Source of the DNA: Dokdonella immobilis
GTDB lineage: Bacteria > Pseudomonadota > Gammaproteobacteria > Xanthomonadales > Rhodanobacteraceae
Assembly: GCF_900115085.1 (NCBI RefSeq)
Contig: NZ_FOVF01000002.1
Coordinates: forward strand, 62,001-126,000
Length of the DNA: 64,000 nucleotides
Direction of reading: 5' to 3'
Numbering within the stretch: position 1 is the first letter of the stretch; every line of letters begins with the position of its first letter. The notes under the pieces were generated by a model, which worked only from the letters and a program-made list of their open reading frames with translations, was not told the DNA's origin and searched no databases. Both the position numbers and the translations under genes were made by a program. Below are positions 56,534 through 64,000 of the stretch, piece by piece.

Positions 56534-57034
56534 GTGGCGCTCGCGATCCATGAAGAGAAGGTCGGCGAGGTGACCGTGCTCGGCCTCGAAGGGCGCCTCG
56601 ACACCGACACCTCGGCGGATCTCGAACTCACCGTGCAGGACCTGATGCAGGCCGGCGTGCGCCAGTTTGTGGTTGACCTTGCCGGCGTCGGCTATGTCAG
56701 CAGCGCCGGCCTGCGCGTCCTGCTCTCGCTCGGCAAGACGGTCGAGAACAGCGGCGGCTTGCGCCTGGCCGGACTCAATCCGACCGTCCGCCAGGTCTTC
56801 GACGTGGCCGGCTTCACCCAGCTATTCGCGATTTTCGCCAGCCGTGACGCGGCATTGGCCGGCAAGACCCGTCCTGCGCCAACGAAAGAGCGCGCTCCGG
56901 ACGCAACCACCATGGCCTCGACGGTTGCGCGTTTACTCGGCATCAAGGGCGCCGCGAAGCCCGGTGGCAAATCCGATGCGGCGCTGGCTTCGCGGGTCGC
57001 CGGCATTCTGGGAGTTGGCCAGGGCAGGGCCTGA
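56534..57034 (+). CDS. STAS-domain anti-sigma factor antagonist-like protein
   Basis: A 166-residue protein. Residues 1-100 are a STAS domain: LGLEGRLDTDTSADLELTV, FVVDLAGVGYVSSAGLRVLLSLGKTVE. Ser56/Ser57 in the VSSAG loop is the expected phosphorylation site. The remaining tail (105-166) contains two similar motifs, STVARLLGIKG (129-139) and SRVAGILGVGQG (153-164). STAS proteins of this type switch an anti-sigma kinase on and off. The start is GTG at 56534, preceded by GGGAGGGG, directly after the previous TAA. Confidence 0.82.
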   Translation: MALAIHEEKVGEVTVLGLEGRLDTDTSADLELTVQDLMQAGVRQFVVDLAGVGYVSSAGLRVLLSLGKTVENSGGLRLAGLNPTVRQVFDVAGFTQLFAIFASRDAALAGKTRPAPTKERAPDATTMASTVARLLGIKGAAKPGGKSDAALASRVAGILGVGQGRA

Positions 57035-57044
57035 CCCCGGATCC

Positions 57045-58586
57045 TCAGGCTGTGTGGTCGCGACTGATCAGCAGCAGGGTCAGATCGTCGACCGCCGCGG
57101 CGCTGCCCACGTAGCTGGCCAGTGCGTTGTTGATTCCGGCAAGGGCGGTGGTGGCATCGCTGGCCGAGGCCATGACCGCGACGACGCGCTCCATGCCGAA
57201 CTGCTCGCCAGCCTCGTTTTCCGCTTCGTTGAGACCGTCGCTGTAGAGCAGCAGGCAGGCGCCGGGCTCGAGTCGGGTCTTCAGGGTGCCAAACCGCGTC
57301 TGCGCATTGGCGCCCAGGGCGGCCCCGGAGTCGATGACCAGCTCGGTGACATGGCCGTCGGCCGAGCGCACCCACGGTGCCGGGTGGCCGGCATTGGCGA
57401 TCTCGACGTCGCCCGATTCGGCATGCACGGCGAGGACCTGGGCGGTCACGAACATGCCCGGTTCGAGCTCGTCGAGCAGCAGGATGTTGAGGGTGACCAG
57501 CAGGTCGACCGGATTGCAGGCCTGGCTCGCCAGCAGACGCACGGCCATGCCGAACCGCGCCATCACCAGGGCCGCCGAAACCGCCTTGCCGGAGACATCC
57601 GCGATGATCATGCCGACGCGGTCGTCGGCGAAGCTGAAATAGTCGTAGTGATCGCCACCGACCACGCGGGCCGGCACATAGGCTTCGGCCAGCTGGTAGC
57701 CGGGCAGGCGGATCTGCGATTGCGGCAGGAAGTGCTGCTGCACGCGCCGCGCCAGCAGCAGGTCGCGCTCGGCCACGCGACGCTCGGGCTGGCTGCTGCG
57801 CTCTGCTTCGAGCAATCCTGCGATGACGCTGGCGATCGCCTTGGCGACGGAGCGGTCCAGGGGGTTCCAGGTGTCGGCCCGCTCCGACTCCGCGACGAAC
57901 ACCCCGAGCGTTTCTCCGGCCAGAATGACCGGTGCGGCGAGGATGCCGGCCGGCGCCGCAGCGACGCCGAGCGGTTCGATCGCGGCATGGCCGCCGGCGA
58001 GCCCGTCGAAATGGCGCAGGCAGGCCTGGGCCAGCCCGGCTTCGGGCCGGGTCTCGTTGTCGCCGCTCTTGTCGCGCCAGGCATACGGTATCAGCGTGGC
58101 GCTGCCTGGCCGGTTCACGAACAGCCCGACCCGGGTGCAGCCATCGAATCCACCCAGCACGGTGTCGAGGACCTGGCCGATCAGCAGGGCGGGGTCTTCG
58201 CGCCGGGTCGGCAGGGCGGCAACCCAGGCCATCAGCTCGAGGCGGTCGAGCATCTGGTGGAACGGACGCTGTCCGTCTGGAACGGCCTCCTCGAGCTCCG
58301 CGGTGCTGAGTTCGACTTCGACTTCGCCGATGACCAGCTCGACCCGACCATCGATCATCAGTTCGCCACGAACCGCGTGGCCTCCATGCATGATGCCGTT
58401 GGCGCTGCCGAGGTCATGGATGCGCCAGATGCCGTCGACGCCGCAGTGGACCTCGGCATGGCGCCGGGAAACGGTCGGATCGTCGATGCGGATGTCGGCA
58501 TAGGCGCCGCGGCCGATGACCACGGAATCGGTGAAACTGAACTGCTGGCCCGCCAGCGGGCCGCCGGTGATGGTCAGGCGCGGCAT
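57045..58586 (-). CDS. FHA-GAF-PP2C (SpoIIE-type) serine phosphatase
   Basis: A 513-residue protein (counted from the ATG at 58586). The N-terminal FHA domain (MPRLTITGGPLAGQQFSF, VIGRGAYADIRIDDPTVSRRHAEV, SANGI) is followed by a GAF-like region (130-275). A PP2C/SpoIIE domain (ALLARRVQQHFLPQ, VVGGDHYDYF, IADVSGKAVSAALVMARFGM, LLYSDGLNEAEN, AVDDLTLLL) ends it. All four PP2C motifs are present. It probably dephosphorylates a STAS protein, and the neighbouring STAS gene is the natural candidate. Its stop faces that of the STAS gene (10-base gap). Confidence 0.86.
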   Translation of the reverse strand: MPRLTITGGPLAGQQFSFTDSVVIGRGAYADIRIDDPTVSRRHAEVHCGVDGIWRIHDLGSANGIMHGGHAVRGELMIDGRVELVIGEVEVELSTAELEEAVPDGQRPFHQMLDRLELMAWVAALPTRREDPALLIGQVLDTVLGGFDGCTRVGLFVNRPGSATLIPYAWRDKSGDNETRPEAGLAQACLRHFDGLAGGHAAIEPLGVAAAPAGILAAPVILAGETLGVFVAESERADTWNPLDRSVAKAIASVIAGLLEAERSSQPERRVAERDLLLARRVQQHFLPQSQIRLPGYQLAEAYVPARVVGGDHYDYFSFADDRVGMIIADVSGKAVSAALVMARFGMAVRLLASQACNPVDLLVTLNILLLDELEPGMFVTAQVLAVHAESGDVEIANAGHPAPWVRSADGHVTELVIDSGAALGANAQTRFGTLKTRLEPGACLLLYSDGLNEAENEAGEQFGMERVVAVMASASDATTALAGINNALASYVGSAAAVDDLTLLLISRDHTA

Positions 58587-58660
58587 GATGTCGTGCAGTT
58601 TCGCATGGCGCATACCGATGCGGTCAATCACGGGCTTCCGTGCCGCCAAGGCGGCGCATG

Positions 58661-58690
58661 AAAAAAACCGGACGGCGAGCCGTCCGGTTT
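58661..58690 (-). terminator. Rho-independent terminator for the phasin gene
   Basis: Read on the minus strand, a perfect stem (AAACCGGACGG / CCGTCCGGTTT, 58665-58690, 4-base loop) is followed by a run of T (the A run at 58661-58667 on plus). It ends minus-strand transcription from the phasin gene and separates it from the phosphatase gene. Confidence 0.88.
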
Positions 58691-58703
58691 CGGGTGTTGC
58701 GTG

Positions 58704-58737
58704 AAAGGCCGCGTGGGTCTTGCCCCGCGCGGCCTTT
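58704..58737 (-). terminator. Second hairpin after the phasin gene
   Basis: AAAGGCCGCG and CGCGGCCTTT form a perfect 10-base stem around a 14-base loop, beginning 14 bases beyond the phasin stop on the minus strand. Taken alone it has no long T-run, so it may stabilise the transcript before the proper terminator. Confidence 0.55.
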
Positions 58738-58751
58738 CGAACGCCGCTGGA

Positions 58752-59144
58752 TTACTTGCCCGAAGCAGCCTTCTTGACCGCATTGACCTGCCTGGTCACG
58801 GTCTCGTTGGTGGCCTCGAACGAACCCTTGATCAGGTTGCCCAGGGCTTCGTTGGTCTTCAGGGTCAGGCCGAAGACTTCCTGGTTGGTGCTGTAAAGCT
58901 TCTCGGCGGATTCCTTGGCCAGCTGGATGCCCTTCGGCCAGATCGCCTTGGCGCCGTCGAAGTCACGCACTTCGGCAGCTTCGGACAGGAACGCGCTGGA
59001 AGCGTTGACGTGGTTCTCGACGGCCTTCAGCTGCAGGTCGGCGATCTTCTCGAAGCTGGCGAGGGCGACGCTCTGGGCCTTGACGGCGGCATCGGCGAAG
59101 TTCTTGCCAAGGGAAAGGAACTGCGAATTCATCTGCTCGTACAT
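58752..59144 (-). CDS. Phasin family protein
   Basis: A 130-residue helical protein with a phasin_2-like pattern: NSQFLSLGKNFADAAVKAQSVALASFEKIADLQLKAVENHVNASSAFLSEA, then GQLA-type KLYSTNQEVFGLTLKTNEALGNLIKGSFEATNETVTRQVNAVKKAA. Phasins coat polyhydroxyalkanoate granules or stabilise proteins. No PHA synthase gene is present in the window. The ATG at 59144 follows GAGAGGGAG. It has its own promoter, operator-like palindrome and terminator, so it is monocistronic. Confidence 0.88.
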   Translation of the reverse strand: MYEQMNSQFLSLGKNFADAAVKAQSVALASFEKIADLQLKAVENHVNASSAFLSEAAEVRDFDGAKAIWPKGIQLAKESAEKLYSTNQEVFGLTLKTNEALGNLIKGSFEATNETVTRQVNAVKKAASGK

Positions 59145-59178
59145 GGGAAACTCCCTCTCTAGGATGGTTGATGGACGC

Positions 59179-59207
59179 ACTCTAGCAGGACATTTGTTGC
59201 GTTGCAA
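59179..59207 (-). promoter_or_regulatory. Promoter of the phasin gene
   Basis: On the minus strand, TTGCAA (59202-59207) and TAGAGT (59179-59184) are 17 bases apart, 35 bases before the ATG. This is a good sigma70-type promoter. Confidence 0.6.
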
Positions 59208-59209
59208 CA
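59195..59209 (-). promoter_or_regulatory. PhaR-like operator at the phasin promoter
   Basis: TGTTGC-GTT-GCAACA is a perfect 6-base inverted repeat with a 3-base spacer, overlapping the -35 box. The PhaR repressors of PHA granule genes bind TGC/GCA-type palindromes at phasin promoters. The match is by pattern; the regulator gene is not in the window. Confidence 0.55.
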
Positions 59210-59317
59210 TAATCGTCGAGGGGAAGCCCGGCCCCGTTCAGGACAGGTATGGCTACAGCCACAAAAGCGAGAATACGGGGCGCAAAGGTTCGTGACGCAC
59301 TGCGGTAATCCCAGCGC

Positions 59318-59680
59318 TCAGGCGGTGGGCCCCAGATAATGGCATCCGGATGTGCAGGTTTCGTGTACGGTGACCCGCGCCAGCAATGGCAAGCGGGGCT
59401 GCAGGGCATTCCAGATCCAGATGGCCAGGTTCTCGCTGGTCGGGTTTTCGAGGCCCGGCACATCATTCAGATAGTGGTGGTCGAGCTGTTCGAACAGCGG
59501 CGCAAAGGCCGCCCCGACATCGGCGAAATCGCAGACCCAGCCCGGTTCTGCCGCGACCGGGCCGCGCAGGACAACCTCGATCTCGAAGGAATGGCCATGC
59601 AGGCGCGCGCACTTGTGTCCGTCCGGTACATTCGGCAGGCGATGCGCCGCCTCGATGCGGAACTTCTTGTAGATCTCCAT
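59318..59680 (-). CDS. queD: 6-carboxy-tetrahydropterin synthase QueD / PTPS family
   Basis: A 120-residue 6-pyruvoyl-tetrahydropterin synthase family enzyme. [38 protein letters not shown] carries the zinc-binding His and the catalytic Cys/His. Another His in [12 protein letters not shown] and the end [14 protein letters not shown] and CTSGCHYLG (Glu and Cys) fit QueD, which acts early in queuosine biosynthesis. The ATG at 59680 is the family start. It stands alone between the phasin gene and the 805-base gap. Confidence 0.9.
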   Translation of the reverse strand: MEIYKKFRIEAAHRLPNVPDGHKCARLHGHSFEIEVVLRGPVAAEPGWVCDFADVGAAFAPLFEQLDHHYLNDVPGLENPTSENLAIWIWNALQPRLPLLARVTVHETCTSGCHYLGPTA

Positions 59681-60485
59681 CGCTTGTCTCTGATTGCTCC
59701 GGTTGCGTGTCGCCTGCACGGAAGTGCCGGCATGAAGATATCCCGCAGGTTGAAGATTGGCCAACCAGCAATCAAATCGGTACCTGTACGCCTTTGATTT
59801 CCGGGGGATTGGATGCGCGCGGACAATTCCGCCTTGCGTGCATCCTTGCGCGTATCCATCAACTTGCGGGAATGGCTTGTGTTCCGAGTCCCGTGAATTA
59901 CCTATTCATTTCCAGGACACCGGCAGTTGCCGAGTCGGCAATTGCATCGCAATTATGCAGGGACGACGAGTCCAGCGCCTGCCCGACTTGCGCCAAGGCC
60001 CAGCCTGATCCCGGGTCATTGGATATCTTGCCCTGGAGAAGCCATTGTCCCCGCCAGTGGGATGCCCCGACCCGGGCCCAGGGAAAGCCAATGGCGAACG
60101 CCATCTGAGTCTGGAGGGCAGAGCCCCGATGGCGGGATCGGATTTGTCGCCGCTGCGGGCGGCGGGGTGTGCCTTCGCGGGAGGTGGGAGCCAAGCGATC
60201 GACGGAAGGATCGCCCGCCACGTACGTTGGGCCGCCCGCGTCTTCTTTGGATCGCGAGCGGCCCCCGGGTAAACACAGCAGGCTGATGGCCTCTCATACA
60301 GGGAGTTCGGCCGAGCTGCCAGGCGCAGGCATGGCCACGCGCCGTGGACCAGGCGCAAGATCGTCGATCGACCCCGCTCAAACCTCGCCAGATGCGTCAG
60401 CGTGGACATTGTGAAGAAGAGGCCGGTAACGACAGGAGCCTGCCTCGAGCCCGCTCCAATACCTGCGTATGACCTGGCCGGCCCT
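59681..60485. other. 805-base stretch without a supported gene
   Basis: All open frames here are short or appear to have random composition; none has a family motif. The left end must hold the queD promoter. I see no tRNA, riboswitch, inverted repeat or transposase remnant. It marks the boundary between the conserved block and the accessory set beyond. Confidence 0.5.
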
Positions 60486-61484
60486 TCAGGATCGAATGAA
60501 CGCGAGCAGGTCCTGGTTGAGTCTGTCACGGTGCGTGTCCACGAGGCCGTGCGGTGCTCCTTCGTAGACAAGCAGCGTGTTGTCCTTGATCAGTTTCGTG
60601 CCCTCGTGGGCGGACGCAATGATGGGAACGACCTGGTCGGCCTCGCCGTGCACGATCAGCGTGGGGATGTCGAATTTCTTGAGGTCTTCGGTGAGGTCGG
60701 TTTCGGAGAACACCTTGATGCACTCGTAGGTGGCCTTGTAGCCGCATTGCATGCCCTGCAACCACCAGAAGTCGATGAGACCCCGGTCGGGCTTCGCGCC
60801 CGGTTTGTTGAAGCCGTAAAAGGGTCCGCTTGGGATGTCCCGGAAAAAGTTTGAACGGCTCTCCAGGAAAGCCTTGCGCAGCCCGTCGAATACTTCGATC
60901 GGTGTGCCAAGCGGGTTGCTCGCGGTCTTCAGCATCAGCGGCGGAATCGCCGAAATCAACGCAGCCTTCTTCAATCGCCTGCTTCCGTGGCGGCCGATGT
61001 AACGCGCCACCTCGCCTCCGCCGGTGGAAAAACCGACCATCGTGGCGTCCTTGACGTCGAGGTGGTCGAGCAACTGCGCCAGGTCGTCGGCGTAGGTGTC
61101 CATGTCGTTACCCTCGGAAGGCTGCGCCGAACGTCCATGGCCGCGGCGATCGTGTGCGATCGTGCGATAGCCGTTGGATGCAAGGAAGAACATATGCGCT
61201 TCCCAACTGTCAGAAGTCAGCGGCCAGCCGTGGCTGAACGTGACGATGGGGCCCTTGCCCCAGTCCTTGTAGTAGATGTCCGTACCGTCTTTTGTGGTGA
61301 ACGTGCCCATGGTCTTGCTCCAGTTGGTGGGGGAGGGAGATGGCTTCGTCGCGACGCCCGCAGGCTGCGGTCCGTGACACCCGCCGAGCGGAAGCAGGAG
61401 GCCAGTGACGGCAAGCCCGCTGCCGATCAAAAGGGCGCGACGCAGTTCATCGATGTTGCGATTGGCCGGTGGTATCGATTTCAT
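60486..61484 (-). CDS. Lipoprotein alpha/beta hydrolase (haloperoxidase-like)
   Basis: A 332-residue alpha/beta-fold hydrolase. The N-terminus [24 protein letters not shown] is a lipoprotein-type signal with a twin-Arg. [50 protein letters not shown] is the family pattern. Catalytic residues are Ser in [10 protein letters not shown], Asp in HGEADQVVP, and His in [10 protein letters not shown]. It resembles non-heme haloperoxidases and arylesterases. GGAG precedes the ATG at 61484. It is the last gene of a three-gene unit with a tautomerase and a quinone-reductase-like gene. Confidence 0.88.
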   Translation of the reverse strand: MKSIPPANRNIDELRRALLIGSGLAVTGLLLPLGGCHGPQPAGVATKPSPSPTNWSKTMGTFTTKDGTDIYYKDWGKGPIVTFSHGWPLTSDSWEAHMFFLASNGYRTIAHDRRGHGRSAQPSEGNDMDTYADDLAQLLDHLDVKDATMVGFSTGGGEVARYIGRHGSRRLKKAALISAIPPLMLKTASNPLGTPIEVFDGLRKAFLESRSNFFRDIPSGPFYGFNKPGAKPDRGLIDFWWLQGMQCGYKATYECIKVFSETDLTEDLKKFDIPTLIVHGEADQVVPIIASAHEGTKLIKDNTLLVYEGAPHGLVDTHRDRLNQDLLAFIRS

Positions 61485-61531
61485 GGTGGTCTCCATCTGG
61501 TACAACGACGCGCCGCTGGTGCCCGATCCGG

Positions 61532-61879
61532 TCACTCGGTGCGGGAACCTCGACAATTGGGCCCGGCAAGCCGATGACCCCGCTCGTGCAAAGGCAATGC
61601 AATGGCCCAATACTTCCGCGTGGTCGGCGCGTCCTTGATGGCCTCGCAGATCGCCCTGGAATTGCTGGGCGTCTGGAGCAGCGACTTGCGCCCCTCGAAG
61701 GGGCGGCCACCGACATGCCATCCGTCCGTGTGGAGTCCTTCGATCAGGACCCAGACGCCTTCATGGAAAGCCTCTGACCCCTCGAACCTGACCATGGCGT
61801 CCGGGAGCGTCTTTGCCATGGCATGCTTCTCTTCCGAAGAGGACACGCCTTCGACCAATTTGACATTTGCCAATGGCAT
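61532..61879 (-). CDS. Tautomerase (4-oxalocrotonate tautomerase-like) protein
   Basis: A 115-residue protein whose ATG at 61879 is directly followed by Pro, giving [49 protein letters not shown]. The Pro2 is the catalytic base of the tautomerase superfamily. It is longer than the usual 60-70 residues; the C-terminal part ([28 protein letters not shown]) may be an unusual extension or a frame end. It lies 28 bases downstream of the oxidoreductase stop. Confidence 0.75.
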   Translation of the reverse strand: MPLANVKLVEGVSSSEEKHAMAKTLPDAMVRFEGSEAFHEGVWVLIEGLHTDGWHVGGRPFEGRKSLLQTPSNSRAICEAIKDAPTTRKYWAIALPLHERGHRLAGPNCRGSRTE

Positions 61880-61907
61880 CGCTCGAATCCTCCGGCATGA
61901 GTCAGGG

Positions 61908-62903
61908 TCAGCGGGCAACGTCGATCACGACCTTTCCAGCCGCAGTGCGTGACTCGACAGCTTCGTGCGCGGCGCCGACCGAACCCAAGTCGAAGCGACG
62001 ACTGTCCATGCGCGGCAGCAGGTTTCCAGCTTCCGCCAGCCGGGTTGCTTCGCGCAGGATCGCGCCGTGATGCGCACGGCCCTCGCCGGTAAGCATGGGC
62101 AGCAACGAGAAGACACCCGAATAAGTCGCGGCACGAAACGAGAGCGGCGCCAGTGCATGCGTGCCCCAACCAAGGCAGCTGACCACGTGTCCAAATCGCC
62201 GTACGGCATGGAACGCGGCATCCAAGGTTGCGCCGCCGACCGTGTCGTAGACGATGTCGAAACCCAGGCCGCCGGTGTGATCGGCAACATATTCCTCAAC
62301 GGTCGATTGACCGTAGTCGATCGCGGTCGCACCCTGTTGCTCGATCGCTTGCTGCGATCGGCCTGAGCCTGTCGCAAAAACTTCCGCGCCGAACGCCAGG
62401 GCAATCTGTATGGCCATCTGCCCGACGCCCCCCGCGCCTTGGACCAGCACCCTCTCGCGCGCCTTGATATCCGCACGATCGACAAGCCCCTCCCATGCGG
62501 TGATGAATGCGAGGGGCAGCGCTGCGGCCTCCCGCATGCCCAGGTTCGCCGGCATGGGGGCCAGAAGCTCGGCGTCCACTGACGCGTATTCCGCGAGTGA
62601 TCCCTGTAGTCCAGCCACGCCCCCGGTGAGTCCATAGACCTTGTCGCCACGCTCGAACGTGGTGACACCGGCACCGACGGATTCGACGACCCCGGCCAGA
62701 TCCATGCCCAGGACAGCGGGCAGCGGATGCCTTGCGTGCGCTGCGTTGCCGCGGCGGATCTTGATATCGAGGGGATTCACGCCGCTGGCCATGATCCGGA
62801 CCAATACCTGGCCGACACCCGGAACGGGTCGATCGAGCGAGACGTGGCGCAATGGCGCATTCGCCCCGTCGACAAGAACAGCACGCATCTGCGTCTTGGT
62901 CAT
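61908..62903 (-). CDS. NADPH:quinone reductase-like MDR family oxidoreductase
   Basis: A 331-residue medium-chain dehydrogenase of the zinc-independent quinone oxidoreductase type. MRAVLVDGANAPLRHVSLDRPVPGVGQVLVRIMASGVNPLDIKIRRG, AVLGMDLAGVVESVGAGV and VLVQGAGGVGQMAIQIALAFGAEVFATGS bind NADPH. The Cys pairs that hold zinc in alcohol dehydrogenases are absent. It is the first gene of the small operon. Its substrate is unknown; quinones or enones are typical. Confidence 0.9.
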   Translation of the reverse strand: MTKTQMRAVLVDGANAPLRHVSLDRPVPGVGQVLVRIMASGVNPLDIKIRRGNAAHARHPLPAVLGMDLAGVVESVGAGVTTFERGDKVYGLTGGVAGLQGSLAEYASVDAELLAPMPANLGMREAAALPLAFITAWEGLVDRADIKARERVLVQGAGGVGQMAIQIALAFGAEVFATGSGRSQQAIEQQGATAIDYGQSTVEEYVADHTGGLGFDIVYDTVGGATLDAAFHAVRRFGHVVSCLGWGTHALAPLSFRAATYSGVFSLLPMLTGEGRAHHGAILREATRLAEAGNLLPRMDSRRFDLGSVGAAHEAVESRTAAGKVVIDVAR

Positions 62904-63061
62904 GATCTCCTACCGGCGCGTGGCGCCAGCCGTCCGAATTGAGCCGTGAGCCCGCACGCTACGCCCTGGTTTCACCTGGCGGCCAGAGAATTGCGGTGAA
63001 TTCTCGTGAAACGGAAGGAAAAGCCAGGACCTGCGATCGAGGCGGTGAGGATGTCGATGGT

Positions 63062-64000
63062 CTAAGACAGTTCGTCCATGAGTGTCTTTGCCGCTCTCAG
63101 GTCGCCTGTCGCGAAGCCCTCGCGGAAGCGGACGTAGGTAGCCGCCAGACCAGCCCTGGCCTCGGTGGGACGGCCTTGCCGGCACCGGAGCCGGGCGATG
63201 CTCGTGACCGCGCGCAGTTCCCATGAAAGCGCGCGCTGCCGACGGGCATGCGTGAGCGATCGATTGAACAGCGATTCGGCGTCCGCAAGCCGCGGGTCAG
63301 CACCTTGCAATACGATCTCGCCCTTGACGCGCAACAGCTCCGCGACGCACCACAAGTCTTCTCGTCGAGCGCAAAGCTGCAGGGCTTCGTCAATCGCGCG
63401 CAACCCCTGAGCGAACCTTCCAGCCATGGCCAAACCCTCTGCCAACGTGGCCAGGAAGCCGGCGTGGAAGAGAGCGAACCGGACCTGGCGGAGATTGTTC
63501 AGACCATCGGCCAGCCTAGTCAGCCCTGGGTCGAACTCCCCACGCTTGACCTGAACCGCCGCGCTCCAGCATTGCCCAAGAATTTCCCAGGGTACGAGTG
63601 CGGCGCGGTCGGCTTCATCCAATAATTCCACGATCGCTTGTTCGGCGAGCGACCATTCCCCGGTGAACATTGCCAGCGGACACTGAGCCTGGGCGAGCGC
63701 ATCGCATACCGATATTGCGTGTCCGCCGAGACGAGCCTCCCGGACGCAAAGATGGGCTTCTTCCATGGCCTGCTCCGGCGACCCTTCGAGCCACAACATC
63801 TGGGCCAGCATGGCGCGTGCCGCGAGCGGCTGGTTGAATCGGAACCGGATGCTCGTGGAAGACTCGACCGAAGCTGCGTTTCGCCTCAAGGAACTGGCGA
63901 TATGGCGACGTGCTTCTGCCCCATGCCCAAGGCAGTGCAGCGGCACACCGATCAGGCGGTCGCCGAGAGCGCGATCGTAGGGCGACTCAGAGTTTTTGCG
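63062..64000 (-). CDS. C-terminal part of TPR-type ATPase regulator (partial)
   Basis: The open frame continues past the right edge of the window; the 18 codons before position 63946 are open with no stop, so this is a 5-prime-truncated gene. The visible part (about 312 residues) is a chain of helical repeats of the kind found at the C-terminus of predicted-ATPase/adenylate-cyclase-like regulators: ALGDRLIGVPLHCLGHGAEARRH, AMLAQMLWLEGSPEQAMEEAHLCVREA, EALQLCARREDLWCVAELLRVKGEI and DAESLFNRSLTHARRQRALSWELRAVTSIARL. The N-terminal domain is not in the window. It may control the downstream oxidoreductase operon, but this is inference from position. Confidence 0.75.
   Translation of the reverse strand, partial: RKNSESPYDRALGDRLIGVPLHCLGHGAEARRHIASSLRRNAASVESSTSIRFRFNQPLAARAMLAQMLWLEGSPEQAMEEAHLCVREARLGGHAISVCDALAQAQCPLAMFTGEWSLAEQAIVELLDEADRAALVPWEILGQCWSAAVQVKRGEFDPGLTRLADGLNNLRQVRFALFHAGFLATLAEGLAMAGRFAQGLRAIDEALQLCARREDLWCVAELLRVKGEIVLQGADPRLADAESLFNRSLTHARRQRALSWELRAVTSIARLRCRQGRPTEARAGLAATYVRFREGFATGDLRAAKTLMDELS

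Noticed and set aside
59906-60571. A 221-codon minus-strand open frame in the otherwise empty region
   Set aside because: No motif, odd amino-acid composition with many Arg and Ser, no ribosome site, and it overlaps the end of the hydrolase gene.

Overview
The window is GC-rich and densely coding. It most resembles a gammaproteobacterium of the Xanthomonadales (Lysobacterales), perhaps near Rhodanobacteraceae/Dokdonella. The support is the order of the F-type ATP synthase operon followed by glmU, GGGAAT/GGGATTC inverted repeats between the atp genes, a CRP/Clp-type site in the exopolysaccharide (EPS) locus, and an EPS export set of the EpsE/EpsF/EpsG/EpsL type. The lineage is an inference from gene content; no rRNA or other marker is present.

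Layout. (1) Positions 114-940 hold an ArsR-family repressor and an SRPBCC (AHSA1-like) protein, translationally coupled, with a palindromic operator candidate upstream. (2) Positions 1249-45195 form a very large EPS locus. It contains five glycosyltransferases, three NodB-type deacetylases plus a fourth deacetylase-like membrane-anchored protein, and an acyl-activation block (AMP-ligase, acyl carrier protein, NAD-synthetase-like protein, GNAT-like protein). It also has an asparagine-synthase-like amidotransferase, an acyltransferase-3 membrane protein, two methyltransferases, a Gfo/Idh-epimerase fusion, two tandem CapK/PaaK-type adenylate-forming enzymes, a Wzy/ligase-like polymerase and a Wzx-like flippase. 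Export is covered by Wza, a Wzz-type chain-length protein, a CpsD/EpsG-like ATPase and an outer-membrane barrel. Precursor supply is covered by GalE, a UDP-glucuronate 4-epimerase-like protein and a UDP-sugar dehydrogenase. Four exported proteins in two paralogue pairs (heparinase II/III-like, and an alpha/alpha-toroid-like family) probably cut or trim the polymer. No initiating sugar-phosphate transferase, exosortase or PEP-CTERM protein is visible.

(3) Positions 45234-54270 carry glmU and the complete atpIBEFHAGDC operon on the minus strand. Five consecutive gene junctions from atpH-atpA to atpC-glmU carry inverted repeats. (4) Positions 54636-58586 hold a signalling group: a cyclic-nucleotide-binding plus FHA protein, a coiled-coil plus FHA protein, a STAS anti-sigma-antagonist-like protein, and a convergent FHA-GAF-PP2C (SpoIIE-like) phosphatase. 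(5) Then come a phasin with a terminator and a PhaR-like operator, and queD. (6) An 805-base stretch without a convincing gene separates these from an accessory set (positions 60486-64000): an NADPH:quinone-reductase-like protein, a tautomerase-like protein, a lipoprotein alpha/beta hydrolase, and the C-terminal part of a TPR-type regulator cut by the window edge.

How the genes work together. The EPS locus covers precursor synthesis, glycosyl transfer, acyl/amide/acetyl/methyl decoration, flipping, polymerisation, length control and export. A CRP-like site in front of wza suggests control by a global regulator. Many adjacent EPS genes overlap by 4 bases (ATGA, GTGA or TTGA), which indicates translational coupling within polycistronic units. 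The most unusual non-coding item is a nested inverted-repeat element of about 290 bases at 28538-28827.
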